Source of the DNA: Stomorhina lunata
Taxonomy: Eukaryota; Arthropoda; Insecta; Diptera; Rhiniidae
Assembly: GCA_933228675.1 (NCBI GenBank)
Contig: OW121740.1
Span: 160,328,486-160,392,485 of the forward strand
Direction of reading: 5' to 3'
DNA: 64,000 nucleotides
How positions within the stretch are numbered: position 1 is the first letter of the stretch; the number at the start of each line of letters is the position of its first letter. The position numbers and the translations under genes are program-made. This document shows, piece after piece, positions 36,101 to 47,989 of this stretch. Under the pieces are notes generated by a model. It was not told the DNA's origin and ran no database searches. It saw only the letters and a list, made by a program, of their open reading frames with translations.

Positions 36101-36790
36101 CTTAGTCTATGTCTTAGTCTATGTCTTAGTCTATGTATTATTCTATGTCTTAGTCTATGTCTTAGTCTATGTCTTAGTCTATGTCTTAGTCTATGTCTTA
36201 GTCTATGTCTTAGTCTATGTCTTAGTCTATGTCTTAGTCTATGTCTTAGTCTATGTCTTAGTCTATGTCTTAGTCTATGTCTTAGTCTATGTCTTAGTCT
36301 ATGTCTTAGTCTATGTCTTAGTCTATGTCTTAGTCTATGTCTTAGTCTATGTCTTAGTCTATGTCTTAGTCTATGTCTTAGTCTATGTCTTAGTCTATGT
36401 CTTAGTCTATGTCTTAGTCTATGTCTTAGTCTATGCCTTAGTCTTTGTCTTAGTCTATGTCTTAGTCTATGTCTTAGTCTATGTCTTAGTCTATGTCTTA
36501 GTTTTTGTATTAGTCTATGTCTTAGTCTATGTCTTAGTCTATGTCTTAGTCTATGTCTTAGTCTATGTCTTAGTCTATGTCTTAGTCTATGTCTTAGTCT
36601 ATGTCTTAGTCTATGTCTTAGTCTATGTCTTAGTCTATGTCTTAGTCTATGCCTTAGTCTATGTCTTAGTCTATGTCTTAGTCTATGTCTTAGTCTATGT
36701 CTTAGTCTATGTCTTAGTCTATGTCTTAGTCTATGTCTTAGTCTATGTCTTAGTCTATGTCTTAGTCTATGTCTTAGTCTATGCCTTAGT
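33142..36790. repeat. 12-bp satellite array 2, unit GTCTTAGTCTAT, ~304 copies
   Basis: Same unit and orientation as array 1 at 771-4106, about 3.65 kb. A hexamer slip (GTCTTAGTCTTAGTCT) sits at about 35986-36000. Sparse variants include GTGTC at about 33570-33590, GTATTAG at about 33889, GTTTTAG at about 34749, GTCTCAG at about 34908 and a denser set after 35940. The frame Leu-Ser-Leu-Cys stays open across the array and is an artefact of the period. Confidence 0.97.
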
Positions 36791-38480
36791 ATTAGTAGTA
36801 TATTCTATACTGTAGTTTTTAGTGGTCAAAAGTGTAGTCTATTTTGTAGTTATTCTGACATCCAAGTTTTATTAAAGTCTGTCCATCCTCAATATGTAAA
36901 TGTGGCCCATCTGTCCATACTATAATAAATTTTTACATACTTTAATTGACTCTTACAAGAATATAGTATTATATTTTTTCCAGACCCCATTCTCGGTTTT
37001 TAATGTACTATTGTTAACATTTTCCCGCTATTATTTTTGACCATTCATTCCTTTTTATCATTTTGTTGTTATTGTTAAATTGCGGTCTGGTTAATTCCTT
37101 TGACCAAACATATTCCCCATTTACCATAAAGATGGGTACAACATTTTTTTAAATATTCTCTTTGTAAGTTCGTGGTTAAAAGAAAAAAACCCATTAAAAC
37201 AAACACATGCACCCGGATTAAATAAATGACTTTATTTTAAAACTGACTACATTTTTTGCGTTTGTATAGGTTTAAGGACATGAAAGCTCATTTTATCATT
37301 TACAGGACAATCACACTTTGTTGTTCTTGTGTGATTGGCGGTATGCGTAAGAGGATCTGTTTTGTATTTTTTAACATTAAGTTTTTTTTTATAATAAACT
37401 TGTGTATGTCATCATATTTTTGTGTTGGTTAATGGTTGAATCTGCTGATTTCATTGAATTATTTTTTGTTTCCTGTTTAATTTTTAAGTGTGCGTGTGTG
37501 TGTGGAGGAGTATTTTGCCATTTAAGCTCGACTCTTATCATCAAACATTATTTTTGTTCAGTTATTGAAAGGTAAACCCTAGTCGAGGTATTGGTGGCTT
37601 GTGTTGTTTGTTGGCATTTTGCTTGAATGGCGCTTTTGTTTGATAATTTTCGTATTATTTTTTTTGCTTCTTTTTTCTTTTTTCTGAATTTTAATATTTT
37701 AATATTTCTTTGAAATCTGTTGTCGTATGCGAAATGAAATAATTGTCATCATCAGTTTCACCTGCCTGATGTTGTGTTTCCGTCATCGCACACGTTTCAT
37801 TTATTTTAATTAATCTATAAAAAGATGATAAAATTTGTTAAAGAGGACAAAAAAGTTAAAATAAAAAAAAAAAACAAAAATTGTCAGGCGATTGAGTGAG
37901 GTTGAACTAAAAGACAGCACGATGGACAGAATATATGTGTGTATTTATTATGGTATTTCATTTGCGTAATGGCTTTCAGTTGATAACTGAATTGACAGTA
38001 TTATTTTTAAGTGGCTGACATTATTACGGATTTTTATTTTACTTTTGTGAAATACTTATTTATAAATTGTTGTACTTATTTAAAATCATTGGAAAGAAAA
38101 TGTTGTGTCAAGGGTTTTTAAGTGAAGAAAAACTGAATAAAAACTTTAACCGAATTTAATTATCAAATAATGCTTTTTGTAAATTAAGTAACTTGAAGTA
38201 ATTTCAAAGCAAAGAAGATTTTATTTTCACAAAAATAACTTTTGATGGGATTTGTCATCAAGTAAATGAATTGTGTTTGCTTTACTTTCAATGTAAAATT
38301 TTTAAAGATTTTCATAAACCCAATAAATTGCTATTAAAAAATGGAAAAATTTAAAAAGTTTGAAAATGTTGAAATGCGTATACGCAATAATTAATTTTAA
38401 ATATTAATCATACGTAACTTTTTGAAAAAAATATGAGGGTTATTTTAAACAAAACTTTCTGGTCCAGGCAAATTTTCTAT
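36791..38480. other. Unique AT-rich spacer, nothing recognised
   Basis: Non-array DNA after the satellite. It has a short GTGTGTGTGTG run (about 37490) and poly-A tracts. A TTT|GTAAGT donor-like site at about 37164 has no supported exon. No gene or mobile element is recognised. Confidence 0.5.
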
Positions 38481-39725
38481 AAATACAATGGAAAAACTCT
38501 TTCCACCGACAACTTTTCTATATAAAACTCTCCCCACTGTCAACTTTTCAATAGAAAACCCTTCCCAAGGTCAAATTTTTTATTGAAAACTCTTCCCACT
38601 GTCAACTTTTCTATAGAAAACTTTTCCCACTGTCAACTTTTCTATAGAAAACTTTTTCCACTGTCAACTTTTCTATAGAAAACTCTTCCCACTGTCAACT
38701 TTTTTATAGAAAACTCACCCCACTGTCAACTTTTCTATAGAAAACTGTTCCCACAGTCAACTTTTCTAAAGAAAACTCTTCCCATTGTCAACTTTTCTAT
38801 AGAAAACTCTTTCCACTGTCAACTTTTCTATAGAAAACTCTTCCCACTGTCAACTTTTCTATAGAAAACTCTTCCCACTGTCAACTTTTCTATAGAAAAC
38901 TCTTCCCACTGTCAACTTTTCTATAGAAAACTCTTCCCACTGTCAACTTTTCTATAGAAAACTCTTCCCACTGTCAACTTTTCTATAGAAAACTCTTCCC
39001 ACTGTCAACTTTTCTATAGAATACTCTTCCCACTCTCAACTTTTCTATAGAAAACTCTCCCTACTGTCAACTTTTCAATAGAAAACTCTTCCCACTGTCA
39101 ACTTTTCAATCGAAAACTCTTCCCACTTTCAACTTTTCAATAGAAAATTCTTCCCACTGTCAACTTTTCAATAGAAAATTCTTCCCACTGTAAACTTTTC
39201 AATAGAAAACTATTCCCACTGTCAACTTTTCTATAGAAAACTATTCCCACTGTCAACTTTTCTATAGAAAACTCTTCCCACTCTCAACTTTTCTATAGAA
39301 AACTCTTCCCACTGTCATCTTTTCTATAGAAAACTCTTCCCACTGTCAACTTTTCTATAGAAAACTCTTCCCACTGTCAACTTTTCTATAGAAAACTCTT
39401 CCCACTGTCAACTTTTCTATAGAAAACTCTTCCTACTGTCAACTTTTCTATAGAAAACTCTTCCCACTCTCAACTTTTCTATTGAAACTCTTCCCACTCT
39501 CAACTTTTTTATAGAAAACTCTTCCCACTGTCAACTTTTCAATAAAAAACTCTTCTCTCTGTCAACTTTTCTATAAAAAACTCTTCCCACTGTCAACTTT
39601 TCTATAGAAAACTCTTCCCACTGTCAACCTTTCTATAGAAAACTCTTCCCACTGAAAACTTTTCTATACAAAACTCTTCCCACTGTCAACTTTCCTATAG
39701 AAAACAATTCCCATTTTCAACTATT
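38481..39725 (+). repeat. 31-bp minisatellite, CTTCCCACTGTCAAC arm
   Basis: About 40 units joining CTCTTCCCACTGTCAAC to the palindrome TTTTCTATAGAAAA, period 31. Interior units are highly uniform; a sub-block at about 39070-39200 has AATAG in place of TATAG. Confidence 0.96.
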
Positions 39726-41110
39726 TTAATAGGCTATTAAATTACTTGAACTTAAAAATTAATATTTTCTTCTTTTGTATACATGTAAAGGAAATCGTTA
39801 AATATTTTTGCACTTCCTGTGAGTCTACTTCAACTTCGATTCCTACCTTAACATCCTCTAGAAAAACGAAAAAGAAAACAATATTGAAAAGTAAACGGCA
39901 CCGAATGAGGTGATACCATTTCCCAGAAAGCCAAAGAAATTTTCGATATTTTGTGTCACTTTGAACTTCATCCCATAAAAGTTAAGAAAATAAACCAATA
40001 ACAAAAGGAAGTTTAACCGAAAAAACCGAATACTGGGAACAGCCACAAGAAAATACAAAACTGAAAGTTGAATAAGATTTATAGATCCGGTGTCGTTTTA
40101 TAGAAAGACAACAAAAAATATAACACACAGAAAGGAAGAACAATTTTAAGCAAAAATTCTGACAAAAATAAGACAAGAAACGGACATATGAACCCGAATT
40201 GTTGGTAGAAAAATAAAATATAAACGTTAACCAGGAAACAATTAGGGCATATAAAGAAAATAAAGAATCACCCAGAACAAAAGCAACAACAGAAACAGCA
40301 GCAAATAATTGAGAAATTTTCATTTACAATTTTTCTGATATTTACTTCCTTTTTCCTTATGAACAGCTTATTTTTGGCTTAAACTTACTTTTGCAAATTT
40401 CTTTTTATTTTCTTGAGTAATAAAGGTTGAGATGTTCAAGAGGACATTTAAGATACTTGCTACCACCCCTTCTTTCCTATTTGTTATAGTGGCATGTCTT
40501 GCCATGAAAACCTTTACAAGTAACGCCTTTTACCTGTTCAAGCAGGTGAAGGTTAAAATTATCTAGTTGCTACAAGCCAAAGATATCAGCTAAAATGTTT
40601 TTAAATTGGAAAGTGAAAAGAAAAATTTTTCTTCTCTTCTTTTTTTAGCCACAATTCTAATGGCATTGCCTTTTTAAATAATTTTAAAGCAACATCAAGT
40701 GGAAAATGAAAAAAGAAGAAACCAAGAGAAAAGCCAAATAGATAAAGGAAAAAGAAACTTAAATAGTTTCAAAATTAAGGTAATTGAGACATTCGGATGT
40801 TCGACTTTTTCAGGCAGTTAATTTTTTTTTATTAAAGAAATTACAAATTGGGGATGAGGGAAAAAAGTTAATTTGTTTTAAATGGCAAACGGAAATAATT
40901 TAATTTTATGAAATTACCTTTGTAAAAATAATAATATCTAGATACTTATTGCAGAAGTTTTTGATTTTTTAATTTACAAGTCAACAAAGGGCCAGGATGA
41001 GGATGAGGATGAACTATAAAAATCTCTAAAGAAAAATTTGAGCTTTAGGAAAAGGATTTGTATGGAAAAGATGAAATTGGAATAAGTTTTTCACAAAATT
41101 GATAAATATA
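39726..41110. other. Unique island between inverted arrays
   Basis: Non-array DNA that carries the signal-peptide-like exon at 40272-40323 on the - strand. The left array (38481-39725) and the right array (41111-42815) belong to one family in opposite orientation and so bracket this island. Confidence 0.55.
40272..40323 (-). CDS. Possible first coding exon encoding a signal peptide
   Basis: On the - strand an ATG at 40323 opens MKISQLFAAVSVVAFVL, a textbook secretory signal: Lys after Met, then a hydrophobic core rich in Ala, Val and Phe. Directly after the Leu codon the sequence reads CTGG|GTGATT, a usable donor with GT at 40271-40270, which would give a 52-nt coding exon ending in phase 1. 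Many small secreted insect proteins have such a short first exon with the rest after an intron. The open frame actually continues to 39982, but beyond the donor it turns into Phe/Tyr/Ser-rich low-quality sequence, which is why I prefer the splice. The downstream exon was not found; it would lie at lower coordinates. Chance cannot be excluded. Confidence 0.35.
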
Positions 41111-42815
41111 AAAAAATTTACAGCGGGAAGAGTTTTCTATAGAAAAATGTTCAATGGGAAGAGTTTTCTATAGAAAAATTGTCGATCGGAATAGTTAATT
41201 ATTGTCGATGGGAAGATTTTTCTATAGAAAAATTGTCGGTCGGAGGTGTTTTCTATAAGAAAATTTCAGTGGGAAGATTTTTCTATAGAAAAATTGTCGG
41301 TGGGAATAGTTTTCTATAGAAAGTTGTCGGTGGGAAGAGTTTTCTATAGAAAAATTGTTGGTAGGAAGAGTTTTCTATAGAAAAATTGTTTGTGGGAGAA
41401 GTTTTCTAAAGAAAAATTGTTGGTGGGAAGAGTTTTTTAAAGAAAAATTATCAGTGAAAAGAGTTTTCTAAAAAAAAATTGTCGGTAATTAGAGTTTTCT
41501 ATAGATAAGTTGGTTGGGGGAAGAATTTTCTATAGAAAAATAGTCGGTGAAAAAAGTTTTCTATAGAAAAATTGTCGGTAGGAAGAGTTTTCTATAAACA
41601 AATTGTCGGTGGGAAGAGTTTTCTATAGAAACATTGTCGGTGGGAAGAGTTTTCTATAGAAACATTGTCGGTGGGAAGAGTTTTCTATAGAATAACTGTC
41701 AGTGGGAAGAATTTTCTATGGAAAAATTTTAAGTGGGAAAAGTTTTCTATAAAAAATTGTCGGTGGGAAGAGTTTTCTATAAATAAAATGGAAAAGATGA
41801 AATTTGAAGTTTTTCAAAAAGTTGATATATATAGAAAAGTTGACAGTGAGAAGAGTTTCCTATACAAAAGTGGTCAATGAGAAGTGCTTTCTATAGAAAA
41901 ATTGTCGTTGGGAAGAGTTTTTATGGAAAAATTGTAGGTAGGAAGAGTTTTCTATAGAAAATTTTATATTGGGAAGAGTTTTCTGTAGAAGAGTTGACAG
42001 TGGGAAAAGCTTTCTAATGAAAAGTTGTCAGTAGGAAGAGTTTTCTATAGAAAAGTTGTCGGTGAAAAGAGTTTTCTATAGAAAGGCTGACAGTGGGATC
42101 AGTTTTCTATAGAATAGTTGACAGCAGGAGGAGTTTTACATAGAAAAGTTAACAGTAGGAAGAATTTTATATAGAAATGTAGACAGTGGGAAAAGTTTTC
42201 TATAGAAAAGTTGACAGTGGCAAGAGTTTTCTATAGAAAAGTTGACAGTGGGAAGAGTTTTCTATGGAACAATTGACAGTGGGAAGAGTTTTCTATAGAA
42301 AAGGTGACAGTTAGAAGAGTTTTCTATAGAAAATTTGACAGTGAGTTTTCTAAAGAAAAATTGACAGTGGGAAGAGTTTTCCATAGAAAACTTGTCGCAG
42401 GAAGAGTTTTCTATAGAAAACTTGTTAGTGGGAAGAGTTTTCGATAGAAAAAGTGTCGGTGGGAAGAGTTCTCTATAGAAAAATTGTCTGTGGGAAGAGT
42501 TTTCTATAAAAAAATTGTCGGTGGTAAGAGTTTTCTTTAGAAAAATTGTCGGTGGGAAGAGTTTTCTATAGAAACATTGTCGGTGGTAAGAGTTTTCTAT
42601 AGACAAAATTGTCGATGGTAAGAGTTTTTTGAAGAAAAAATGTAGGTGGCAAGAGTTTTTTAAACAAAATTTTTTGTATGAAGAGTTTTCTATAGAAAAT
42701 TTGTCGGTATGAAGAGTTTTGCATAGAAAAATTGTCGGTAAGAAGAGTTCTCTAAAAAAAATTGTCGGTGGGAAGAGTTTTCTATAAAAAAAATTGTCCA
42801 TGGGAAGAGTTTTTT
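41111..42815 (-). repeat. 31-bp minisatellite, inverted CTTCCCAC family
   Basis: About 54 units of GTGGGAAGAG joined to TTTTCTATAGAAAA and an arm that comes in two forms: ATTGTCG (dominant at 41160-41780 and 42440-42810) and GTTGACA (dominant at 41980-42370). It is the reverse complement of the family at 38481-39725. Units are more diverged than in the + arrays. Confidence 0.95.
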
Positions 42816-44260
42816 AACCAGTCCATAATATATTCTGTAAATCATACTCTAGTATTTTCTGTTAACTATACTTGGGGTGATTACCAAATTCTACTGTGGA
42901 ACAATAATTATACCTGCTTATTCGTTCTACCCAATTTTATGGTCGTTATTAGATGCACTCGAGGCCAAATTATATTCCAAAAAAATTGGATCTACGCTTA
43001 AACATTGTTATTGTTCATTATAAAAAAAAAAATAATATTTTATTTAATTTCAAATTTCGCATGCATTTGACATTAAAAATTTATTAGTTTTTCTTTTTAT
43101 TTGTTTTCGTTATATTTGTCGATATTAAAGTATTTTTATCTCTAAATGTTCTCGCATGAAAATATTCCATGCAAAAATATTTCAACTTGAATTTAATTCA
43201 TTTGAATTTGCGAAATTTTGGAAAATTATTCAACCATTACAAGTTTGAACAATAAATTATAAAATAAAATTATTTACATATAAATTTTGAATTGTATTTT
43301 TGTTTTCCTTTTTTGTTTTTTAGTTCATACATATTTAAGCAAATTCTGTATAACGCCACTAAATGATTGTTGATAATGACGACAATGATGATGGGTTCAA
43401 TCATATTGAAATTATTTAGGGAAATTTATTTTGATTATATTTTATTTAGAGTTTAATTCGTTTTCAATTGGTTGGTGGTGATATCGCTTGGAACTTGTTA
43501 GCGGGTGTTTTCATTTGATTGTTTCCATTCAAAAAGCTTCAATTATTCTCCATCATTAATATTCAAATATTTAGTCAATAGTAGGTATTCGAAAAGATTT
43601 AAAGTGTTGGGAAAACATCATTATTGATGTCATCAGAGTAAATATTTAAATAATAGATTTATTTATTTGATTTGTCGAAAAAGACATAATTTTATACTAT
43701 AATTAAGCAGTTAAATATTTGTCATTTAACAAAATTATTTAAAATCATACAATTTTATTTGTGAAAATTGTTTAAATATTATTTTGTATTTTATTTTCCA
43801 ACAAACATAATTTATAAATAATATTATTTAATTATAGTTATGGGTAAAACAAAGTTAAATTTTAGTATTTACCACAGAAATAAACTCATTTAAATTGTCA
43901 TTATTTTGGTCATTTGTCATATCTGTCTGTCTACTCATGTATTTTCTATGATTAAATATTTAATGACCAATTATTTAATAACGATTGTCATTTGAAAAAA
44001 CTGTTTGAGAGTAAATTTTAGTCACATGAATATCAATAGCCATATTCAAATATCTTAACTACAGTCTGCTAAATGGACTGTAAGATAATCTGCTAAGCCT
44101 ATAGCATGTTACAGAGTCTGCTTACTATTCATTTGTAAAGTCTGTTAACTACAATTTATTCTGTTAATTGTTCTTTAACTACATGTAATGTTAACTATAA
44201 TCTGTTAACTAGAGTTAACAGATCAATGTTATAGTCTGTTAACTATACTATAGTACAATG
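42816..44260. other. Unique AT-rich spacer ending in a GTTAAC-rich stretch
   Basis: Nothing coding is recognised. The last 200 bp (about 44050-44255) are an irregular repeat of TCTGTTAACTAC-like words that includes a near-perfect palindrome, listed separately. Confidence 0.5.
44050..44255. repeat. Irregular TCTGTTAACT repeat with a 24-bp palindrome
   Basis: ATCTGTTAACT (44200-44210), spacer AG, AGTTAACAGAT (44213-44223) form perfect 11-bp arms. Around it, words like GTCTGTTAACTAC recur at irregular 20-30 bp spacing. It lies directly against the next minisatellite. Confidence 0.65.
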
Positions 44261-45815
44261 TTGGGCAAGAGTTTTCTATAGAAAAGTTGACAGTGGAAAG
44301 AGTCTTCTATAGAAAAGTTGACAGTTTGAAGAGTTTTCTACAGAAAAGTTGACAGTGGGAAGAGTTTTCTATAGAAATGTTGACAGTTTGAAGAGTTTTC
44401 TACAGAAAAGTTGACAGTGGGAAGAGTTTTCTATATATAAGTTGACAATAGGAAGAGTTTTCTATAGAAGAGTTGACAAGAGAAGAGTTTTCTATATAAA
44501 ATTTGACAATAGGAATAGTTTTCTATATAAAAGTTGACAATATTAAGAGTTTTCTAAAGAAAAGTTAACAATAGGAAGGAATTTCTATAGAAAAGTTGAG
44601 AGTGCGAAGAGTTTTCTATCGAAAAGTTGACAGTGAGAAGAGTTTTCTATAGAAAAGTTGGCAGTGGGAAGAGTTTTCTATAGAAAAATTGTCAATGACA
44701 AGAGTTTTCTATTGCAAAATTGTCGGTGGGAAAAGTGTTCTATAGAAAAATTGTCAATGGGGAGAGTTTTCTATAGCAAAATTGTAGGTGGGAAAAGTGT
44801 TCTATAGAAAAACTGTCGGTGGAAAGAGTTTTCTATATAAAAATTGTCGGCGGGAAGAGTTTTCTATACAAAAATTGTCGGTGGGAAGAGTTTTCTACAC
44901 AAAACTTGTCAATGGGAAAAGTGTTCTATAGAAAAATTATTGGTGGGAAGAGTTTTCTATAGAAAAATTGTCGGTGGGAAGAGTTTTCTATAGAAAATTT
45001 GTCGGTGGGAAGAGTTTTCTATAGAAAATTGTGGGTGGGAAGAGTTTTCTATAGAAAAATTGTCGGTGGGAAGAGTTTTCTATAGAAAAATTGTCGGTGG
45101 GAATTGTTTTCTATAGAAAAATTGTCGGTGGGAAGAGTTTTCTATAGAAAAATTGTCGGTGGGAAGAGTTTTCTATAGAAAAATTGTCAGTGAGAAGAGT
45201 TTTCTATAGAAAAATTGTCGGTGGGGAGAGTTTTTTATAGAAAAATTGTCGGTGGGAAGAGTTTTCTATAGAAAAATTGTAGGTGGGAAGAGTTTTCTAT
45301 AGAAAAATTGTCGGTGGGAAGAGTTTTCTATAGAAAAATTGTCGGGGGGAAGAGTTTTCTATAGAAAAATTGTCGGTGGGAAGAGTTTTCTATAGAAAAA
45401 TTGTCGGTGGGAAGAGTTTTCTATAGAAAAGTTGACAGTGGGAAGAATTTTATATAGAAAAGTTAATAGTGGAAAGAGTTTTTTATAAAAAAGCTGTTTG
45501 TGCGAACAGTTTTCTATAAAAAAAGTTGATAGTGGGAGCAGTTTTTTGTGAAAAACTGTAACTTTGAAAAGTTTTCTATAAAAAAAATTATATCGGAAAC
45601 AGTTTTTTATAGAAAGGTTTATAGTGGGAAGAGTTGGCAATGGGAAATTTTTTTTTTAGAAAAGATAAAAGTCTGAGGTATAGAATATTTTATAGTGGGA
45701 AGAGCTTTCTATAGAAATGTTGACAGTGGGAAGAGTATTCTTTAGAAAAGTTGATAGTGGAAATAATTTTAATAGAAAATTTAACAGTAGGAAGAGTTTT
45801 CTGTAACAATTTTGA
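44261..45815 (-). repeat. 31-bp minisatellite, inverted CTTCCCAC family, second array
   Basis: About 50 units like 41111-42815. The left third has the GTTGACAGT arm, the middle (44690-45420) the ATTGTCGGT arm, and units at about 44940-45420 are very uniform. The right edge is degenerate. Confidence 0.95.
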
Positions 45816-47119
45816 AGAAAGTTGATAAAAAATCACCTTAGTATTCTATATTAAAAAAAAAAAGTTGCAAAGCTTTTTTTCTGCACACAATATTTTTTTA
45901 CATTTTATAATTAGCTATTTAATTGGTTTTCCAAAATGTTTAGAATTTACGAATTAATAAGATTATTATAAAATTATGTTTATTAAATTACCTAATATAG
46001 ATTATTCGCACTAAATTTTGCATGTTTAAATAATAGTCGACTAAAAAATTTCCATAGTTTTCATACCCAGAGTTAAATTAGCTTTCAATTTAACAGCTCA
46101 TTAAATTTTTGGATATTATACTAATGTATTTTGAGCCTAAATTTGATTTGTAAAATTAAATTTTATTAAAAATAATTCATCTCAAAATACAATCAAAAAT
46201 TCCCACAACCCAAAAAATATTTAGAATATCCAATCAGTAGAGATAATCTGATAAATTTTCAAATTATTCAGTAGCTGGCATTTATAAGCTGGATTTCGTT
46301 GTCGTTGTCGCTTTTGTTTTAAATTTTTTTGTTTAATATAATTTTTCTGCACTCCCAGAGATACAGAACATTAATATTTATTATTTCCTGCAGTGATGAA
46401 TATGATAATGGTATGAAGCTGCGAATAAATATTTATGTGTCAGAGTTTGTATGTACAGAAAGATTTGTTAAATGGATACAGTTGAGTTTACAATTATAGG
46501 CAAATGAACCAAATTTTGTTATTGTTATGTTATTTTCAAGTAAACTATTTTGTATATTTTCAAAAGAAACTGTTGATTTTTTTATCACAACTGTCTGAAA
46601 ATGCCATTGTACTATCAAATATATCATCAAACACCAGCATCATCCCGTAATGATACTAAAAAACCTTAAGCTAGGCAGACTAACATACATACGTAGATAT
46701 ATATCTAGATACTATAGCATTAAAATAGCAGCTAAACACAAATAGATAAATGCACATACAAGACAGACAGAGGGACAAACAAATATACAACTTAGCTGTT
46801 AAATAACAATAAAATACATCACATGAATAAAAACACAAATACGAAAAAAAAAAACAAATAAACAAATTTATATTATTTTGCTAATATGACTACAAAATAG
46901 ATTTTCCACGCTTAGTTGCTTCCATTATTTTCGTGCCAGTGCATTAGCACTTTTAAAGTTGGAAAAGAATTTCCAAAACGGAAAAACAAGTCACATTGTG
47001 ATGATTGGCAAAATTAAAATAATCGTAACGAATGATTGCTTGTTTGGTAAGAAATTCTAATGAAATTTATAACTATAGAAACTAGATATACCTAAAGATA
47101 TACCCATAAAATATATTAT
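45816..47119. other. Unique AT-rich spacer, nothing recognised
   Basis: Non-array DNA. Open frames at 46433-46630 and 46680-46865 (- strand) are short and undistinguished. A run of ACATACATACGTAGATATAT-type sequence lies at about 46683. Confidence 0.5.
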
Positions 47120-47202
47120 GTTTTTAAAATTTCCTATAAAAATAAGATTTTTTTTTTAAATTTTATATAAATATAATAAATTTTTTAAAAATTACTATAA
47201 AA
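47120..47202 (-). repeat. Left stub of a 31-bp array cut by a DINE element
   Basis: Two to three degenerate units of the CCTATAAAAATAAG family precede the DINE copy. The same family resumes at 47990, so the element appears to sit inside the array. Confidence 0.7.
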
Positions 47203-47985
47203 ACAAGTAAGAAGATGCTACAGTCGGTCAAGTCGACACTGTACCCTTTACCACTAAGGTAAAAGATGCTCTTTTTCCTGTATAAAGAAAAATATTTGCT
47301 AAATTTTGCCATCATACAAACATTTTCTCAAAACTTGTATATTTTAGCTGTTTCCGTCATTTGAACTTATATGAGAGCTAGGGTCAAATGTAGACTGATT
47401 ATCTCAATATTTGTCAAATTAATTACAGATTTTACAAAAATTATGTATTCAAAAAATAACTTAAATTTCTCATTATCTTCAGATTTACGAGCATTTTACT
47501 GATTTTTGTCTCACTTAGTGCATTTTGACAGAAGTTTTTGTATGGAAGCTAGGTCAAATATGGACCGATTGCAACGAAATTTGGTATAGCAATTTTGGTT
47601 TACATAAGCAGTTTTTTTTTTAATTTCAAAAATATTGATTTTTGTGGTCAATATATAGTGGGAGGTACCATAAATAATTGACCGATTTTGACGAATTTCA
47701 ATAGCCATGGTCCCACTATCAAAAAAATTATCTGTGCCAAATTTCATCAAATTATCTTTAGAATTGCGACATGTAGTTTGATTACATGGTTTACATGGGG
47801 GTCCAGCCAGCCGTCCAACCAAATGGACGGACGGACTGACTGACATCGCTAAATCGACTCAGAAAGTGATTCTAAGCCTATCGGTGCAATAAAATATGGG
47901 TCTAAGACAAATATTTCTATGCGTTACATACATCAGCACAAACTTATAATACCTTTTTCACCTAAGGTAGTGAAGGGTATAATAA
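47203..47985 (-). mobile_element. DINE-1/INE-1-like Helitron-related element
   Basis: In the - orientation it starts with TTATACCCTTCACTACCTTA and a partner GGTGAAAAAGGTATTATA (5' hairpin), continues with GTAACGCATAGAAATATTTG, CTTAGAATCACTTTCTGAG and the GTCAGTCAGTCCGTCCGTCC stretch characteristic of fly DINE-1/INE-1 elements, and ends with a CGACTTGACCGACTG hairpin followed by TCTTACTTGT. About 780 bp, no coding capacity; the 111-codon frame at 47511-47846 is incidental. Such elements depend on a Helentron/Helitron replicase in trans. Confidence 0.8.
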
Positions 47986-47989
47986 GAAA

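Noticed and set aside
33062..36925. 1287-codon Leu-Ser-Leu-Cys open frame
   Set aside because: Same 12-bp satellite in another frame; the non-repeat ends have no recognisable coding features.
38481..39725. CRISPR-like array (palindromic core plus arm every 31 bp)
   Set aside because: The arms are the same in every unit, there are no cas genes, and the sequence is clearly eukaryotic. It is a minisatellite.
39982..40268. Continuation of the signal-peptide frame as one 113-aa protein
   Set aside because: After the donor the residues become Phe/Tyr/Ser-rich with no domain, as expected for intron read-through in AT-rich DNA.
42262..42801. 179-codon minus-strand frame of Phe/Ser/Asn-rich repeats
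   Set aside because: Translation of the inverted CTTCCCAC minisatellite.
45359..45640. 93-codon minus-strand frame
   Set aside because: Also a translation of the same minisatellite family.
47511..47846. 111-codon minus-strand frame
   Set aside because: Lies wholly within a DINE-like non-coding element; such frames are incidental.
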